Origin: a bacterium
GTDB lineage: Bacteria; Krumholzibacteriota; Krumholzibacteriia; LZORAL124-64-63
NCBI GenBank assembly: GCA_016712675.1
Contig: JADJQR010000001.1
Coordinates: 3,906,001 to 3,970,000, forward strand
Direction: 5' to 3'
Length of the DNA stretch: 64,000 bases
Notes under the pieces: model-generated
Database searches by the model: none
What the model saw: only the letters and a program-made list of their open reading frames with translations
Told to the model about the DNA's origin: nothing
Shown here: piece after piece, positions 1 to 10,670 of the stretch
Layout of the letters: the number at the start of each line of letters is the position of its first letter
Position numbering within the stretch: the stretch's first letter is position 1
Translations under genes and position numbers: made by a program

Positions 1-429
1 TTCTTCGGCTCGGTCATGCACACAACGACGCTGGGGCCAGGCGCGCCCATCCGCATGCGCACCCCCGACGGCAAGTTCACCGGAGTCGTCGGCGACGTGC
101 TCGAGTTCGACCCCCCGCGCCGCTTCAGCCACACGTTCAAGTTCACCTCGCTGGACGACCCCGCCTGCAAGGTGACCTACGAACTGGCGGAAGTGGGCGG
201 CGCCGTGCAGTTCACGCTGACCTCCGAGCAGATCACCGCCGGCAGCAAGAGCGAGAAGTACATGAAGCAGGGCAGCGAGTTCATCGGCAGCACGCTCAAG
301 GCGCTGTGCGAGACCGGCCGCCCCACCCTGAAGCAGCGCCTGATGCTGGCGATGATGGCCGCCACGGCCTTCACCTCGCCCAAGCGCAGCCGCAGCGAAC
401 ACTGGCCGCTGAACGGCCGCATTTCCTGA
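1..429 (+). CDS. SRPBCC/AHSA1-like protein (5' end outside window)
   Basis: The reading frame is open from the first base of the window (FFGSVMHTT...), so the gene starts upstream and only its C-terminal ~142 residues are visible. The stretch FTGVVGDVLEFDPPRRFSHT followed by a beta-rich segment (VTYELAEVGGAVQFTLTSEQ) and a final helix (GSEFIGSTLKALCETGRP) is the pattern of SRPBCC / activator-of-Hsp90-ATPase-like domains, which bind hydrophobic ligands in a helix-grip fold. The C-terminal tail after that helix is basic and low in complexity. The next gene starts 16 bp downstream on the same strand, so the two may be cotranscribed. No specific ligand can be inferred. Confidence 0.75.
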   Translation, partial: FFGSVMHTTTLGPGAPIRMRTPDGKFTGVVGDVLEFDPPRRFSHTFKFTSLDDPACKVTYELAEVGGAVQFTLTSEQITAGSKSEKYMKQGSEFIGSTLKALCETGRPTLKQRLMLAMMAATAFTSPKRSRSEHWPLNGRIS

Positions 430-445
430 GCCGGGGAGGACGACG

Positions 446-1021
446 ATGGCTGACGCGAAGAAGAAGACGCCCGATGACGCCCTGGCGACGATGATCGCCA
501 ACCTGAAGGAGAAGACCGGCCGCACGCTGCCCGAGTGGGTGACGCTCGCGCGCGGCAGCGGCCTGGCCAAGCATGGGCAGATCGTGGCGATGCTCAAGGC
601 CGACCACGGCCTGGGCCACGGCTACGCCAACCTGGTCGCCCAGTCGGCCCTGCAGGGCGATGCGCCTGCACCCGGCGGCGAGGACCTGGTCGCGGCGATG
701 TACAGCGGCGACAAGCAGGCGCTGCTGCCGGTGTGGGCGGCGCTCGAGAAGGCGGTGCGCGGCTTCGGCCCCGACGTGGACGTCTCGCCCAAGAAGACGT
801 ATGTCTCGCTGCGCCGCTCCAAGCAGTTCGCACTGGTGCAGCCGACGACGAAGACGCGCGTGGACGTGGGTCTTTGCCTGAAGGGCGAGGCGACAGGCCC
901 GCGCCTGGAGGCCGCTGGCAGCTTCAACGCCATGGTCAGCCACCGGGTGCGGCTGGAGACGCCGGCCGACGTGGACGCCGAACTGGTGGGCTGGCTGCGG
1001 AAGGCCTACGACCGGGCCTGA
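446..1021 (+). CDS. DUF4287 / DUF5655 domain protein
   Basis: This is a 191-residue soluble protein with no signal peptide. Residues ~10-60 (ATMIANLKEKTGRTLPEWV...) match the DUF4287 pattern. Residues ~75-190 (DLVAAMYSGDKQALLPVWAAL ... YVSLRRSKQFALVQPTTKTRVDVGLCLKG) match DUF5655, a small domain common in soil and environmental bacteria. The two domains are often fused, and biochemical function is unknown. A GGGGAGGA-like ribosome-binding site precedes the ATG. It lies 16 bp after the SRPBCC gene, and DUF4287/DUF5655 and SRPBCC genes are commonly neighbours, so a two-gene operon is likely. Confidence 0.8.
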   Translation: MADAKKKTPDDALATMIANLKEKTGRTLPEWVTLARGSGLAKHGQIVAMLKADHGLGHGYANLVAQSALQGDAPAPGGEDLVAAMYSGDKQALLPVWAALEKAVRGFGPDVDVSPKKTYVSLRRSKQFALVQPTTKTRVDVGLCLKGEATGPRLEAAGSFNAMVSHRVRLETPADVDAELVGWLRKAYDRA

Positions 1022-1135
1022 TCCGGCGACCGCAGACAACTCGCGGCAGGGGAGCCGGCTGTAACCCGCGGCCGGCTCCTGCGTCTAGTGGGGTTGGGCC
1101 CTCCCCATCCCGTCCCACTCCGCCGAGGTGCGACC

Positions 1136-2011
1136 ATGGCCTCCATGCCCCGCCGCCTGCCCATCGTCCTGTCGATCCTCGTCCCGCTGCTGCTGTCCAC
1201 AACGACAGGAACGGCCGCCGCCGGCTCGCTGGACCTCCCGGTCCAGGGTCACGGTCTCTCGTTCGGCAACTCGCCCGTGTTCACGGGCCTGCGCCTGAAC
1301 CTCAGCGATCGCGACCTGGTGGACATCAAGGGCGTGACCATCTCGCTGTGGGCTCCCCGGGGCGAGCCCTCGGGGTCCATCCGCGGCCTGGCCCTCGGCC
1401 TGGTCGGCACCGCGCCCCGGCGCTTCGAGGGCCTGACGGTGAATCTCGTGGGTGCCGGCGCGGACCAGGTGAGCGGGATCGCCATCGGCGGCCTGGGCGT
1501 CGGCTGCGCGGATTTCGAGGGCGTGGGCATCGGCGGCCTGGGCATCGGCGGCGACCGCCTGCAGGGCGTGATGCTGGGCGGCCTCGGCATCGGCGGCGAT
1601 GACCTGACCGGCATCATGGCCGGAGGTCTGGGTGTCGGCGGCGACCGCCTGACGGGGCTGTTCGTCGGCGGGCTGGGCGTCGGCGGCGACGACCTGACCG
1701 GGCTGTTCGTCGGCGGGCTGGGTGTGGGCGGCGACCGGGTGACCGGCGCGGCGCTGGCCATCGGCGGGCTGGGCGCCGAACGCTTCGAAGGCCTGGCCGC
1801 CTGTGGCGCCTACCTGCGCGGGCAGGAACTGGACGGCGTCGGCATCGGCGCCTACAACCGCATCGGTGGGCGCGTCGACGGGCTGCAGATCGGCATCCTC
1901 AACTTCGCGCGCGAGCTGCACGGCGTGCAGGTCGGGCTGCTCAACTACGCGGGCAACAACCGCCGCGGCACGAAGTGGCTGCCAGGCTTCAACTGCCACT
2001 TCGGCGACTGA
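1136..2011 (+). CDS. Exported surface-repeat protein (LA_2272-like)
   Basis: The chosen ATG gives a 291-residue protein beginning MASMPRRLPIVLS with a clear signal peptide (about residues 1-28, ending AAAG). A GTG further upstream would add a non-signal-like extension. The body is built from glycine-rich 15-residue units of the form G-x-x-x-GGLG-[IV]-GGD-x-L-x. The C-terminus turns into GLQIGILNFARELHGVQVGLLNYAGN, the hallmark of LA_2272-type surface-repeat proteins, which are thought to form beta-solenoid or barrel-like surfaces. It is probably exported to the outer membrane or cell surface. Function is unknown, and the exact family assignment is from memory of the repeat pattern. Confidence 0.7.
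   Translation: MASMPRRLPIVLSILVPLLLSTTTGTAAAGSLDLPVQGHGLSFGNSPVFTGLRLNLSDRDLVDIKGVTISLWAPRGEPSGSIRGLALGLVGTAPRRFEGLTVNLVGAGADQVSGIAIGGLGVGCADFEGVGIGGLGIGGDRLQGVMLGGLGIGGDDLTGIMAGGLGVGGDRLTGLFVGGLGVGGDDLTGLFVGGLGVGGDRVTGAALAIGGLGAERFEGLAACGAYLRGQELDGVGIGAYNRIGGRVDGLQIGILNFARELHGVQVGLLNYAGNNRRGTKWLPGFNCHFGD
1475..1744 (+). repeat. Six in-frame 45-bp tandem units (15-residue GGLG repeats)
   Basis: Six consecutive 45-bp units encode 15-residue repeats with the core GGLG[IV]GGDxL. Units three to five are nearly identical at the nucleotide level (for example ctgttcgtcggcgggctggg recurs), which suggests recent duplication. Flanking sequence continues the pattern more loosely. Confidence 0.85.
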
Positions 2012-2027
2012 GGAGCTTTGATGGAAG

Positions 2028-3893
<1,866 letters not shown>

Positions 3894-3970
3894 GTCGGGG
3901 CCTCCCGGCTGGGGTTGGCCCAATGCTCGCACCGGCGACCGCGGGCGGCAAGGCGCGGCGAGCGGTCGGG

Positions 3971-5101
3971 TTACCGCTCCCCGATCCGGTACTGCGCCAG
4001 CACGCAGGGGATCGCTCCGTTGTTCAGCCGGTTGCGCTTGAACGGCTTCAGGCGGAGGCCCTTCTCGACCGTCTCGGCCGCGCCGAGCACGGCCACGCTG
4101 GTGCCCGGGTGCTCCAGGAGCCGCTCCTTGAAGGCCTGCCAGACCGGCGCGTACCGCGCCTCGTCGCCGACGCGCACCCCGTAGGGCGGGTTGGTCACCA
4201 CCCAGGAGCCGGGCTCCAGCGCCAGGGCAGCCACGTCACGCACCTGCAGCGCGATGACGTCGGCGAAACCGGCGGCCGCCACGTTGGCGCGCGCGGCCTC
4301 GAGCCACTTCGGCGACACGTCCCCGCCGCTGATGCGCAGGCCGTCCGCCGGCAGGATGGCCGCCTCGGCCTCGGCGCGCAGCGCGGCGAACCGCGCCGCG
4401 TCGAAGTCGGGCCAGGCCGTGCAGGCGAAGCGTGTGCGCCAGTGCGTGGGCGGCGTGCGCGTGGCGATCAGCGCCGCCTCGGTCAGGATCGTCGCCGAGC
4501 CGCAGAACGGGTCGTGCAGCGGCGCGCCCGGCTTCCAGCCCGACTGGAGCACCATGGCCGCGGCCAGGTGCTCGCGCAGCGGGCTCTCGTGCTGCGCCAC
4601 GCGGTAGCCCCGCATGTGCAGCGGCGCCCCCGCGCCGTCCAGGCCCACCGAGAAGCGGCGGTTCTCCAGGTAGCAGACGACGTGGACGTCGCCGGCCTCC
4701 GTGTCGACCGAGGGGCGCCGGCCGACCAGCTCCACCATCCGGTCGCAGATCGCATCCTTGATCCGGTACATGCCGAAGCGCGGGCTGCGCAGCAGCGACG
4801 AGTGCACGTTGAACGTCACCTTGAAGGTCGTCTCGGGCGTCAGCCAGCGGGGCCAGTCCAGCGAGTTGACGACGTCGTAGAGGTCCTCTTCCCGCTTGAC
4901 CTCGCAGAAGTAGAGCTCGCGGACGACCCGCGACGCGCAACGCAGGTGAATGAGCGCCTTCCAGGCGTCCTCCAGGGCACCTTCGAAGCGGGCCCGGCCC
5001 GGCTCGAGGCGGGCCACCCGGATGCCGAGGGCCTCCAGTTCAGCGCTGACCAGCTGTTCGACGCCGACGCCGAGCGTGGCGTAGAAGCGCTCCGTGGGCA
5101 T
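3971..5101 (-). CDS. rlmL: THUMP-domain 23S rRNA guanine-N2 methyltransferase (RlmL N-domain type)
   Basis: This 376-residue cytosolic enzyme has an N-terminal THUMP region (about residues 1-160, FYATLGVGVEQLVSAELEALG at the start) and a C-terminal Rossmann methyltransferase. SAM-binding motif I is HDPFCGSATILTEAA and the catalytic motif is NPPYGVR, typical of base N-methylation. Length and order match the N-terminal half of E. coli RlmL, which makes m2G2445 in 23S rRNA; the RlmK half is absent, as in many bacteria. The ATG at 5101 starts directly at the conserved RFYATLG. It lies 77 bp downstream of the aspartase fusion start region on the same strand. A tRNA m2G methyltransferase of the TrmN/Trm14 kind is the alternative. 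Confidence 0.85.
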   Translation of the reverse strand: MPTERFYATLGVGVEQLVSAELEALGIRVARLEPGRARFEGALEDAWKALIHLRCASRVVRELYFCEVKREEDLYDVVNSLDWPRWLTPETTFKVTFNVHSSLLRSPRFGMYRIKDAICDRMVELVGRRPSVDTEAGDVHVVCYLENRRFSVGLDGAGAPLHMRGYRVAQHESPLREHLAAAMVLQSGWKPGAPLHDPFCGSATILTEAALIATRTPPTHWRTRFACTAWPDFDAARFAALRAEAEAAILPADGLRISGGDVSPKWLEAARANVAAAGFADVIALQVRDVAALALEPGSWVVTNPPYGVRVGDEARYAPVWQAFKERLLEHPGTSVAVLGAAETVEKGLRLKPFKRNRLNNGAIPCVLAQYRIGER

Positions 5102-5277
5102 GGGGGGTGTGCCTCGGCGTGAGGGGTGGCCGGTGACCGGACGAATGTAAGCCGGCGGGACCGACGCGCGCGACGAATATGTGGGAGATCCCGGTACGCC
5201 GCCCGCCGATCCGGCCCATCCGCGCGCACCGATTGTTCCCGTTGAAATCCGGTCTCAATTGACAATCATCATCCGAT

Positions 5278-5293
5278 GGGCCAGGTTCTTGCT
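5278..5293 (+). promoter_or_regulatory. Possible sigma-54 promoter (-24/-12) upstream of cytochrome gene
   Basis: GGGCCAG-N4-TTGCT fits the sigma-54 pattern: GG and GC are exactly 10 nt apart and the -12 box TTGCT is perfect, while the -24 box is imperfect. It sits 52 bp before the ATG of the small cytochrome. A TTGACA at 5259-5264 lacks a good -10 box. Confidence 0.3.
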
Positions 5294-5344
5294 AATTCCT
5301 TGAACATCGGTAGGATTAGACGGCTTTTACGAGAGGAACCGGGC

Positions 5345-5722
5345 ATGTCGAGGAAGAACCTGCTGGTCGCCAGTCTCTCACTTTGCCTTCTGACGTACGC
5401 CGCGAGCAACGCGCTTGCCACCAACAGCATCCGCAACACCTGGAAGACACGCTATACGACGGCCTGCTCGACCTTGCGGGGCGCGGCTGATTCGTGCCTG
5501 CTCTGCCATACGAGTACCAACGCGGACAACGACAACCTCAACAACTACGGGCAGCTGTTGGCCGACAACAACCGCAACTACGCCGCGGCCGAATCGCAGG
5601 ACTCCGACGGCGACGGACGCACCAACGGCCAGGAGATCCTCAACGACTGCACGTTCCCGGCTGATGCTGCTTCGCCGGAGGAAACCTGGAGTTGGGGCAC
5701 GATCAAGGCCATCCACCGGTAG
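5345..5722 (+). CDS. Small exported monohaem c-type cytochrome with calcium-binding motif
   Basis: This is a 125-residue protein. The ATG at 5345 follows gagaggaacc and starts a clear Sec signal peptide (MSRKNLLVASLSLCLLTYAA, cleavage after ALA). The mature part has one haem c attachment motif, CLLCH, followed by NADNDNLNNYGQ and DSDGDGRTNGQEI, a DxDxDG calcium-binding loop of the dockerin/TSP3 type. The 'CxxCH plus DSDGDG' arrangement recurs in the large multihaem protein at 51255-53891 (CGVCHF ... NEDSDGDGFTTLTE). It probably acts as a periplasmic electron carrier or haem domain of unknown partner. It converges on the gene at 5731 with only 8 bp between stops. Confidence 0.75.
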   Translation: MSRKNLLVASLSLCLLTYAASNALATNSIRNTWKTRYTTACSTLRGAADSCLLCHTSTNADNDNLNNYGQLLADNNRNYAAAESQDSDGDGRTNGQEILNDCTFPADAASPEETWSWGTIKAIHR

Positions 5723-5730
5723 CGCGGCCG

Positions 5731-6264
5731 CTAGCGCGGCGCGTCGGCGCTGCGCGTGTAGCGCCGGGTCGTGACGTCGTCGCCGCCCTCGTTGCGGTAG
5801 GTCTCCGAGCGCGTGAAGTGGTCGGCGTCCTCGAAGACGAACTCGCAGGCCACCATGCGCGAGGCGCCGGCGCCGGCCAGGTTGGTCACGTCCAGGAAGG
5901 TGAACGGCAGGTGGTCGGCGGGGGCCGCCAGGTCCGCCACCAGGCGCGGCTGGTTGCCCTGGGCGCAGTAGTGCGTGAGCAGGAGGCGCTGCCCGTCGGG
6001 ATGGTAGATGGTCTGCGTGACGGTGGTACCTGCTTCGTAGCGTTCGACCAGCGCGCTGCCGCGGGCGATCGGCTCGAAGGTCAGCCGGATGACGGTGCCC
6101 TTGGCGGTGACGGTCTCCCAGCTCCCGGCCAGGCCCAGCAGGCGCGCGAAGGCGGCCGTGGCGTCGGCCGGCGCCGCCGCGGGCGCGGCCGCCGGCGTCG
6201 CCATCGCCCGGGGGATTCCGCCGACGGTGCCCAGCACGGCAAGGACGAGGACCAGGTGACGCAT
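5731..6264 (-). CDS. Exported hypothetical protein
   Basis: This 177-residue protein has a signal peptide (MRHLVLVLAVLGTVGGIPRAMA) followed by an Ala-rich linker and a beta-rich domain: GSWETVTAKGTVIRLTFEPI, ALVERYEAG, MVACEFVFEDADHFTRSETYRN. The pattern resembles periplasmic lipocalin-like or DUF1579-type domains found in enzymes' accessory proteins, but I cannot name a family with confidence. GGAG lies 6 nt upstream of the ATG. It is a single-gene unit, convergent with the cytochrome gene and divergent from the membrane protein at 6464. Confidence 0.6.
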   Translation of the reverse strand: MRHLVLVLAVLGTVGGIPRAMATPAAAPAAAPADATAAFARLLGLAGSWETVTAKGTVIRLTFEPIARGSALVERYEAGTTVTQTIYHPDGQRLLLTHYCAQGNQPRLVADLAAPADHLPFTFLDVTNLAGAGASRMVACEFVFEDADHFTRSETYRNEGGDDVTTRRYTRSADAPR

Positions 6265-6463
6265 GGCAGGCTCCTTGGCTCCGGTGTCGGGTTGAGCGGG
6301 CTCTGTCGATGATCAGCCGCCGGCAGGTACGGCGGAATCGCGGGGAACCTCCGCGGCCGGGGAAAGGTTCCCCCACGCCCGGTCCCCGGTGTAAGCTGAC
6401 CCGGCCTTCACCCGGGCAGGCGCCGGGCACCGCGCCTCTCGACCCCCGACGGGGAGCTGTCCC

Positions 6464-7114
6464 ATGGCCGAAGCTGCGCGCAGCCGCGGGCTGCAGACGA
6501 TCTTCTCGTTCTTCCTGGGCCTGATGCTCACCGCATTCATCGGCGTGGGCGTGTACACCTTCCACCCGCCCGCGAAGGATCTCGACCGGCGGATCCAGGA
6601 GCTGGACCGCCGCGAGCAGGCGCTCCGCAGCGGCGCCCCGGACGACGAACTGTCGGCCGCCGATCGCGACGAGGTCCGGAAGCTCACCGACTCCCGCAAC
6701 GAACTGTACGATGCCGCCCAGGCCCGTCGCGAGGCGTGGGGCCGCAGCACGAGCATCATCCTGATCGCCCTGGCCACGCTGGTCATGGCTGTCTCGCTGG
6801 TGCGCGCGGACCAATTGCCGGTGATCAGCAACGGCCTGCTCCTGGGCGGGGTGTTCACGATGGTCTACGGCGTCGGCTGGATCGTCGCCACCGACACCTC
6901 GGTGTCGCGCTTCATCGTCATGACCGTGGCCCTGGCCATCACGCTGGGCCTGGGCTATGCCCGGTTCGTGCGGCGACGGTCATCGCCATCGCTGCCGATC
7001 GGCTCCGCGCTGCAGGAGAGCGAAGGGATGGCCCGCCTCGAACAGCGCCTGCGGGACGTCGAGGAGCGCCTGGACAAGGCGGCCGCCGCGCTCGGCCCCG
7101 GCGGCGATCGCTGA
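6464..7114 (+). CDS. Four-helix membrane protein with coiled coils, unknown function
   Basis: The protein is 216 residues. Hydrophobic segments lie at about residues 10-32, 96-112, 122-140 and 146-162. Between the first and second there is a highly charged heptad-like stretch (DLDRRIQELDRREQALRSG). The C-terminus again has coiled-coil character (EGMARLEQRLRDVEERLDKAAAAL). No catalytic motif is visible. It stands alone between divergent and convergent neighbours. It could be an inner-membrane scaffold; I do not recognise the family. Confidence 0.6.
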   Translation: MAEAARSRGLQTIFSFFLGLMLTAFIGVGVYTFHPPAKDLDRRIQELDRREQALRSGAPDDELSAADRDEVRKLTDSRNELYDAAQARREAWGRSTSIILIALATLVMAVSLVRADQLPVISNGLLLGGVFTMVYGVGWIVATDTSVSRFIVMTVALAITLGLGYARFVRRRSSPSLPIGSALQESEGMARLEQRLRDVEERLDKAAAALGPGGDR

Positions 7115-7123
7115 CAGCCGCGC

Positions 7124-10100
7124 CTACGGATCGTCGTCGTCGATCACCCCGTTGGCCTCGGGCGGCGCGCCGACCACGGCGTTGACCGGGTCGGCCGCCA
7201 GCCGCGCTACGAAGATCTCCTGGTTCTCGTGCTCGGTGTCCTGCACGGTGGGCACGTCGATGACGATGGACGTCGTCCCCGGGACCAGGGTCCACGGCCC
7301 CGCCGGCGTCGTGAAGTCCACGGCGCCTTGCGTCGAACCGTTCAGGAAAGCCACGTCGAACGTCACCGGCACGATCGTCTGCCGGTCCATGCTCACGGTG
7401 AACGACAGCGTGCCGCCCTCGAGTACGGCCGGGCCGGCGGTGATCGTCAGCACCGGCTGGTCGTTGTCCAGCACGCGCCCGGTGGCGGTCGGCGCCGCGC
7501 CGATGACGGCGTTGGTCGGGTTGACGACGCGGATCGTGAACGCCTCGGCCGCCAGTTCCGGGCCGGCGTCGTCGACCGTTGGCACGCTGACGGTCACCGA
7601 CGGCTGCCCGGCGGGGATCGTGAACGGACCGGTGCCGGCGCTGACGTAGTCGATTCCCGAGCCGGCGGCAGTGCCGTCGGTGAACTGAACGCTGAAGGTG
7701 ATCGCGGCCTCGCTGGTCCATGCCGTCTGCACGGTGAAGACGATGGCGTCACCCTCGATGGCGAAGGCGTCGTCCGAGAACGAGAGCGGCGACGGGTCGC
7801 CGTCCAGGATGGTGCCGGAAGCAGCGTTGAAGCCGCTGAGCGTGGCGTTCGCGGGGCTGATCAGCGTGGTCGTGAAGGTCTCGCTGGCCAGGTCGCCGCC
7901 GTCGCCGGCGATCGTGGGCACCGGCACGTTGACACTGACGGTGCCGGCCGGGATCGTGAACGGCCCGGTCCCGGCCGGATTGATGTCGCTGACGATGCTG
8001 GCCGTGGCGCTGGAGAACTGGACGCGGAAGCTGACCGGCGCCGTCGACGGCGCGTCCATCGTCACCGGGAACACGGCGGGCGCGCCCTCGACGACGGCCG
8101 GCGCCGCCGCGATGGAGAGTTCCGGGGCATCGACGACGGTCAGGTCCAGGGCGATGACGCCCAGGGCCACGTTGGCGTTCGCGATGGTCGCCCGCAGCAC
8201 CTCGTCGGGCTCACCCGCCAGCTGGTCGTCCAGCAGCGGCACCGAGAAGCTGATCGACGGCGTGAACGGCGGGATCACCTGCGCGCCGCCGGCGGTGAAC
8301 GTGTAGTCCACGCCGGAGCCGCCGGTGGTGCCGGGCAGGACCGCCAGCGTGAAGGTCGTGGCGGCCTGGCGCGTGGTGGTCAGGCTCACCGTGAACACCA
8401 GCGTGCTGCCCTCATTGGCGCGCGCCAGCGCGGTGCCCAGGTTGATCGAGGGGAACTCGTCGTCGGTGATGGCGCAGAACGCGTCGGCCTCCTCCGGGTC
8501 CAGCAGCGCGTTGGCCGGGGCCGACAGGTGCAGGACAAAGGTCTCGCTGTCGTCGTCCCAGGCATCGTCGGCCAGCGTCACCGGCACGGCGAGGCTGCCC
8601 TGGCCGGCCGGGACCGTGAACACGGCGCCGACGGCCGTGTAGTCCGAACCCGCGGTCGCGGTCTGGTCGACGGTGTCGGCGCGGAAGGTGACGTCGCCCG
8701 TGCTGGTGACCGCGGCGCCCAGCGCATTGACCAGCCTTACCGTGAACGTGGCCACGGCAGCCGACTCGGGCACGGCCACGTCGGCCACGGCCAGGTACGG
8801 CTGGTCGTCGTCGATGACCTCGGCGGTGGCCACCAGCCCCGCGAAGCCGGGCCGGCTCCCCGCATCGATGCGCAGGCGGAAGAACTCGCTGATCGCCTCG
8901 GCGGCGGTGCCGGCCTGCAGCGTGACGCTGAAGGTGGCGGTCGTGGCAGCGACCGGGATCACCCAGGCGGCGCCCGTGACCGCCGTGTAGTCGCTGCCGG
9001 CGGCGGCGTCCTCCTGACCCGCGACCGCGCCCAGCCCGTCGCCGGCCAGCGTGCTGACCGTCAGCGACACCGGCGCGTCGTAGGGCGCCTGCAGGCGCAG
9101 CGTGAACACGGCCGCGCCGCCCGCCTCGCCGACCGTCACGCCGTCAAGGGCGATCGCCTGCGGGTCGTCGTCCACGATCGTCGCGACAACCGGCACGCCG
9201 CCCCAGACGGCATTCGTCGAGACGTTCGTCAGGTTGGCGGTGAACGACTCGTCGCCCTCGTGGTACGGGTCGGCGCGCAGCACCACCGGGATGACCCGCT
9301 GCGTCTGGCCCGGCGCGATGAAGTACGCGGCCGCGACCGGCTCGAAGTCGACCCCTGACGTCGCCGTGCCGGCGGCGGTCGTGAAGGTGAAGTCGACCGG
9401 CAGCGGTTGTGGCGAGGGGATGGTGACCACGAACTGCGCCGAGCCGCCGTCCTCGGCCGCGGGCAGCACGGTCAGCGTCAGCGTCGTCAGGTCGTTGTCG
9501 GCGATGGTGCAGCCCAGGCGGTCGTCATCGCCGATGATGACGTTGGCCAGCCCGGTCAGCACCACCTCGAAGTGCTCGGGATCCTCCAGCAGCGCATCAT
9601 CGATCACGCGCAGCGGCACCGTCTGCACGATCGGGTCACCGGGCGCGAACGTCACGTCCAGGTCCACCGCCTGGTAGTCCTGGCCGCCGATGGCGGTGCC
9701 GTCGACGGTCGCCAGGTGCAGCCGCACCGGCAGCAGGCTCGGGTGATCCAGCACGATCTCGACGTCGGCCGTCGTGCCCGGGACCGCCTCGTCCAGGTCC
9801 AGGGCCGCGCCGCCGCCGGCCGGGCGCAGGCGCGCGATGGGCGGCAGCGTGTTGTCGTAGACCTGCACCGTGACGTCGGCGATGGCGAGTGACGGGCCGT
9901 AGCGCGGATCGCCGGAGGCCGCCGCGTGCGACAGGGTCACGGTCAGGTCGTCGGCGTCGTCCTGGTCCAGCTCGGCCCACAGGGTCACGGACTGCGCCAC
10001 CGACCAGTCCGCGGGCGTGAAGGTCAGCGTCGACGGCGTCAGGTGGAAGTACGGGTCGGCCGGTGTGGCGGTGACCACCACGGTCACCGCGGCCGTCGGC

Positions 10101-10669
10101 TGCGAGGTCAGCACCAGCTCGTACGCGCGCTCGAGCACGCCCGGCGGTGCCTCGACCAGCTCGATGAACGTCGCGGAGACCGCCACGCCGGCGCGGTCGT
10201 TGTCGGTCACGGCCAGCGGCACCAGCCCGGGGCCGCCCTGACCGTCGTAGTCCGCGTCGCGCGAGACGGCCAGCACCGTCAGGGCGTCCTTGTGGGCACC
10301 CTCGTCCAGGTCGTCGTCCACCGCCGTGACCACGGCCGTCCGCGGGCGCGACCATTCGTCGTCGTCCGGCGCGAAGACCAGTGTCGCCGGCTCGGCCACG
10401 GCCTGGCCGCCGTCGGCCGCTAGTTCGACGAAGACCGTGTCGTCCGGCACCATCTGCAGCGAGAACACCAGCGCGCGGCCCTCGCCGCCCTCGGCCAGGC
10501 GCAGCGAGTCGGTGGCCACCGTCAGGAGTTTGCGCGTGGGATCGTAGGCGTCCCAGTCGTTGTCCTGTCCGTCGCAGCCCGGCAGCAGCGCCAGCAGCAG
10601 GGCAAGCGTCGGCACCAGCGTCGCCGCCGCCTGCCAGCTCCCGTGCCGTCGCCGCGTCGTCATCGTCAC
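7124..10669 (-). CDS. Calx-beta repeat lipoprotein
   Basis: This 1181-residue protein starts with an n-region (RRRHGSWQ) and hydrophobic core ending LLPGC, a lipobox that predicts lipid attachment. The rest is a string of about nine Calx-beta units of ~100-120 residues. Each has the recurring elements 'xVxEggxxxFTVxL', 'GTAxxGxDYT/F', 'FTIPAGxxSVxVxVPxxDD' and 'EtFxxxLxxPxNAxxG'. Calx-beta domains bind calcium and occur in large adhesins and surface proteins. The gene begins 1 bp after the stop of the upstream gene (10671), so the two are one operon. It is likely anchored in the outer membrane and exposed outside or in the periplasm. Confidence 0.85.
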   Translation of the reverse strand: MTMTTRRRHGSWQAAATLVPTLALLLALLPGCDGQDNDWDAYDPTRKLLTVATDSLRLAEGGEGRALVFSLQMVPDDTVFVELAADGGQAVAEPATLVFAPDDDEWSRPRTAVVTAVDDDLDEGAHKDALTVLAVSRDADYDGQGGPGLVPLAVTDNDRAGVAVSATFIELVEAPPGVLERAYELVLTSQPTAAVTVVVTATPADPYFHLTPSTLTFTPADWSVAQSVTLWAELDQDDADDLTVTLSHAAASGDPRYGPSLAIADVTVQVYDNTLPPIARLRPAGGGAALDLDEAVPGTTADVEIVLDHPSLLPVRLHLATVDGTAIGGQDYQAVDLDVTFAPGDPIVQTVPLRVIDDALLEDPEHFEVVLTGLANVIIGDDDRLGCTIADNDLTTLTLTVLPAAEDGGSAQFVVTIPSPQPLPVDFTFTTAAGTATSGVDFEPVAAAYFIAPGQTQRVIPVVLRADPYHEGDESFTANLTNVSTNAVWGGVPVVATIVDDDPQAIALDGVTVGEAGGAAVFTLRLQAPYDAPVSLTVSTLAGDGLGAVAGQEDAAAGSDYTAVTGAAWVIPVAATTATFSVTLQAGTAAEAISEFFRLRIDAGSRPGFAGLVATAEVIDDDQPYLAVADVAVPESAAVATFTVRLVNALGAAVTSTGDVTFRADTVDQTATAGSDYTAVGAVFTVPAGQGSLAVPVTLADDAWDDDSETFVLHLSAPANALLDPEEADAFCAITDDEFPSINLGTALARANEGSTLVFTVSLTTTRQAATTFTLAVLPGTTGGSGVDYTFTAGGAQVIPPFTPSISFSVPLLDDQLAGEPDEVLRATIANANVALGVIALDLTVVDAPELSIAAAPAVVEGAPAVFPVTMDAPSTAPVSFRVQFSSATASIVSDINPAGTGPFTIPAGTVSVNVPVPTIAGDGGDLASETFTTTLISPANATLSGFNAASGTILDGDPSPLSFSDDAFAIEGDAIVFTVQTAWTSEAAITFSVQFTDGTAAGSGIDYVSAGTGPFTIPAGQPSVTVSVPTVDDAGPELAAEAFTIRVVNPTNAVIGAAPTATGRVLDNDQPVLTITAGPAVLEGGTLSFTVSMDRQTIVPVTFDVAFLNGSTQGAVDFTTPAGPWTLVPGTTSIVIDVPTVQDTEHENQEIFVARLAADPVNAVVGAPPEANGVIDDDDP

Positions 10670-10670
10670 C

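Noticed and set aside
5259-5264. TTGACA as a sigma-70 -35 box for the small cytochrome
   Set aside because: No acceptable -10 box occurs at 16-18 bp; the sigma-54 match just downstream fits better, though weakly.
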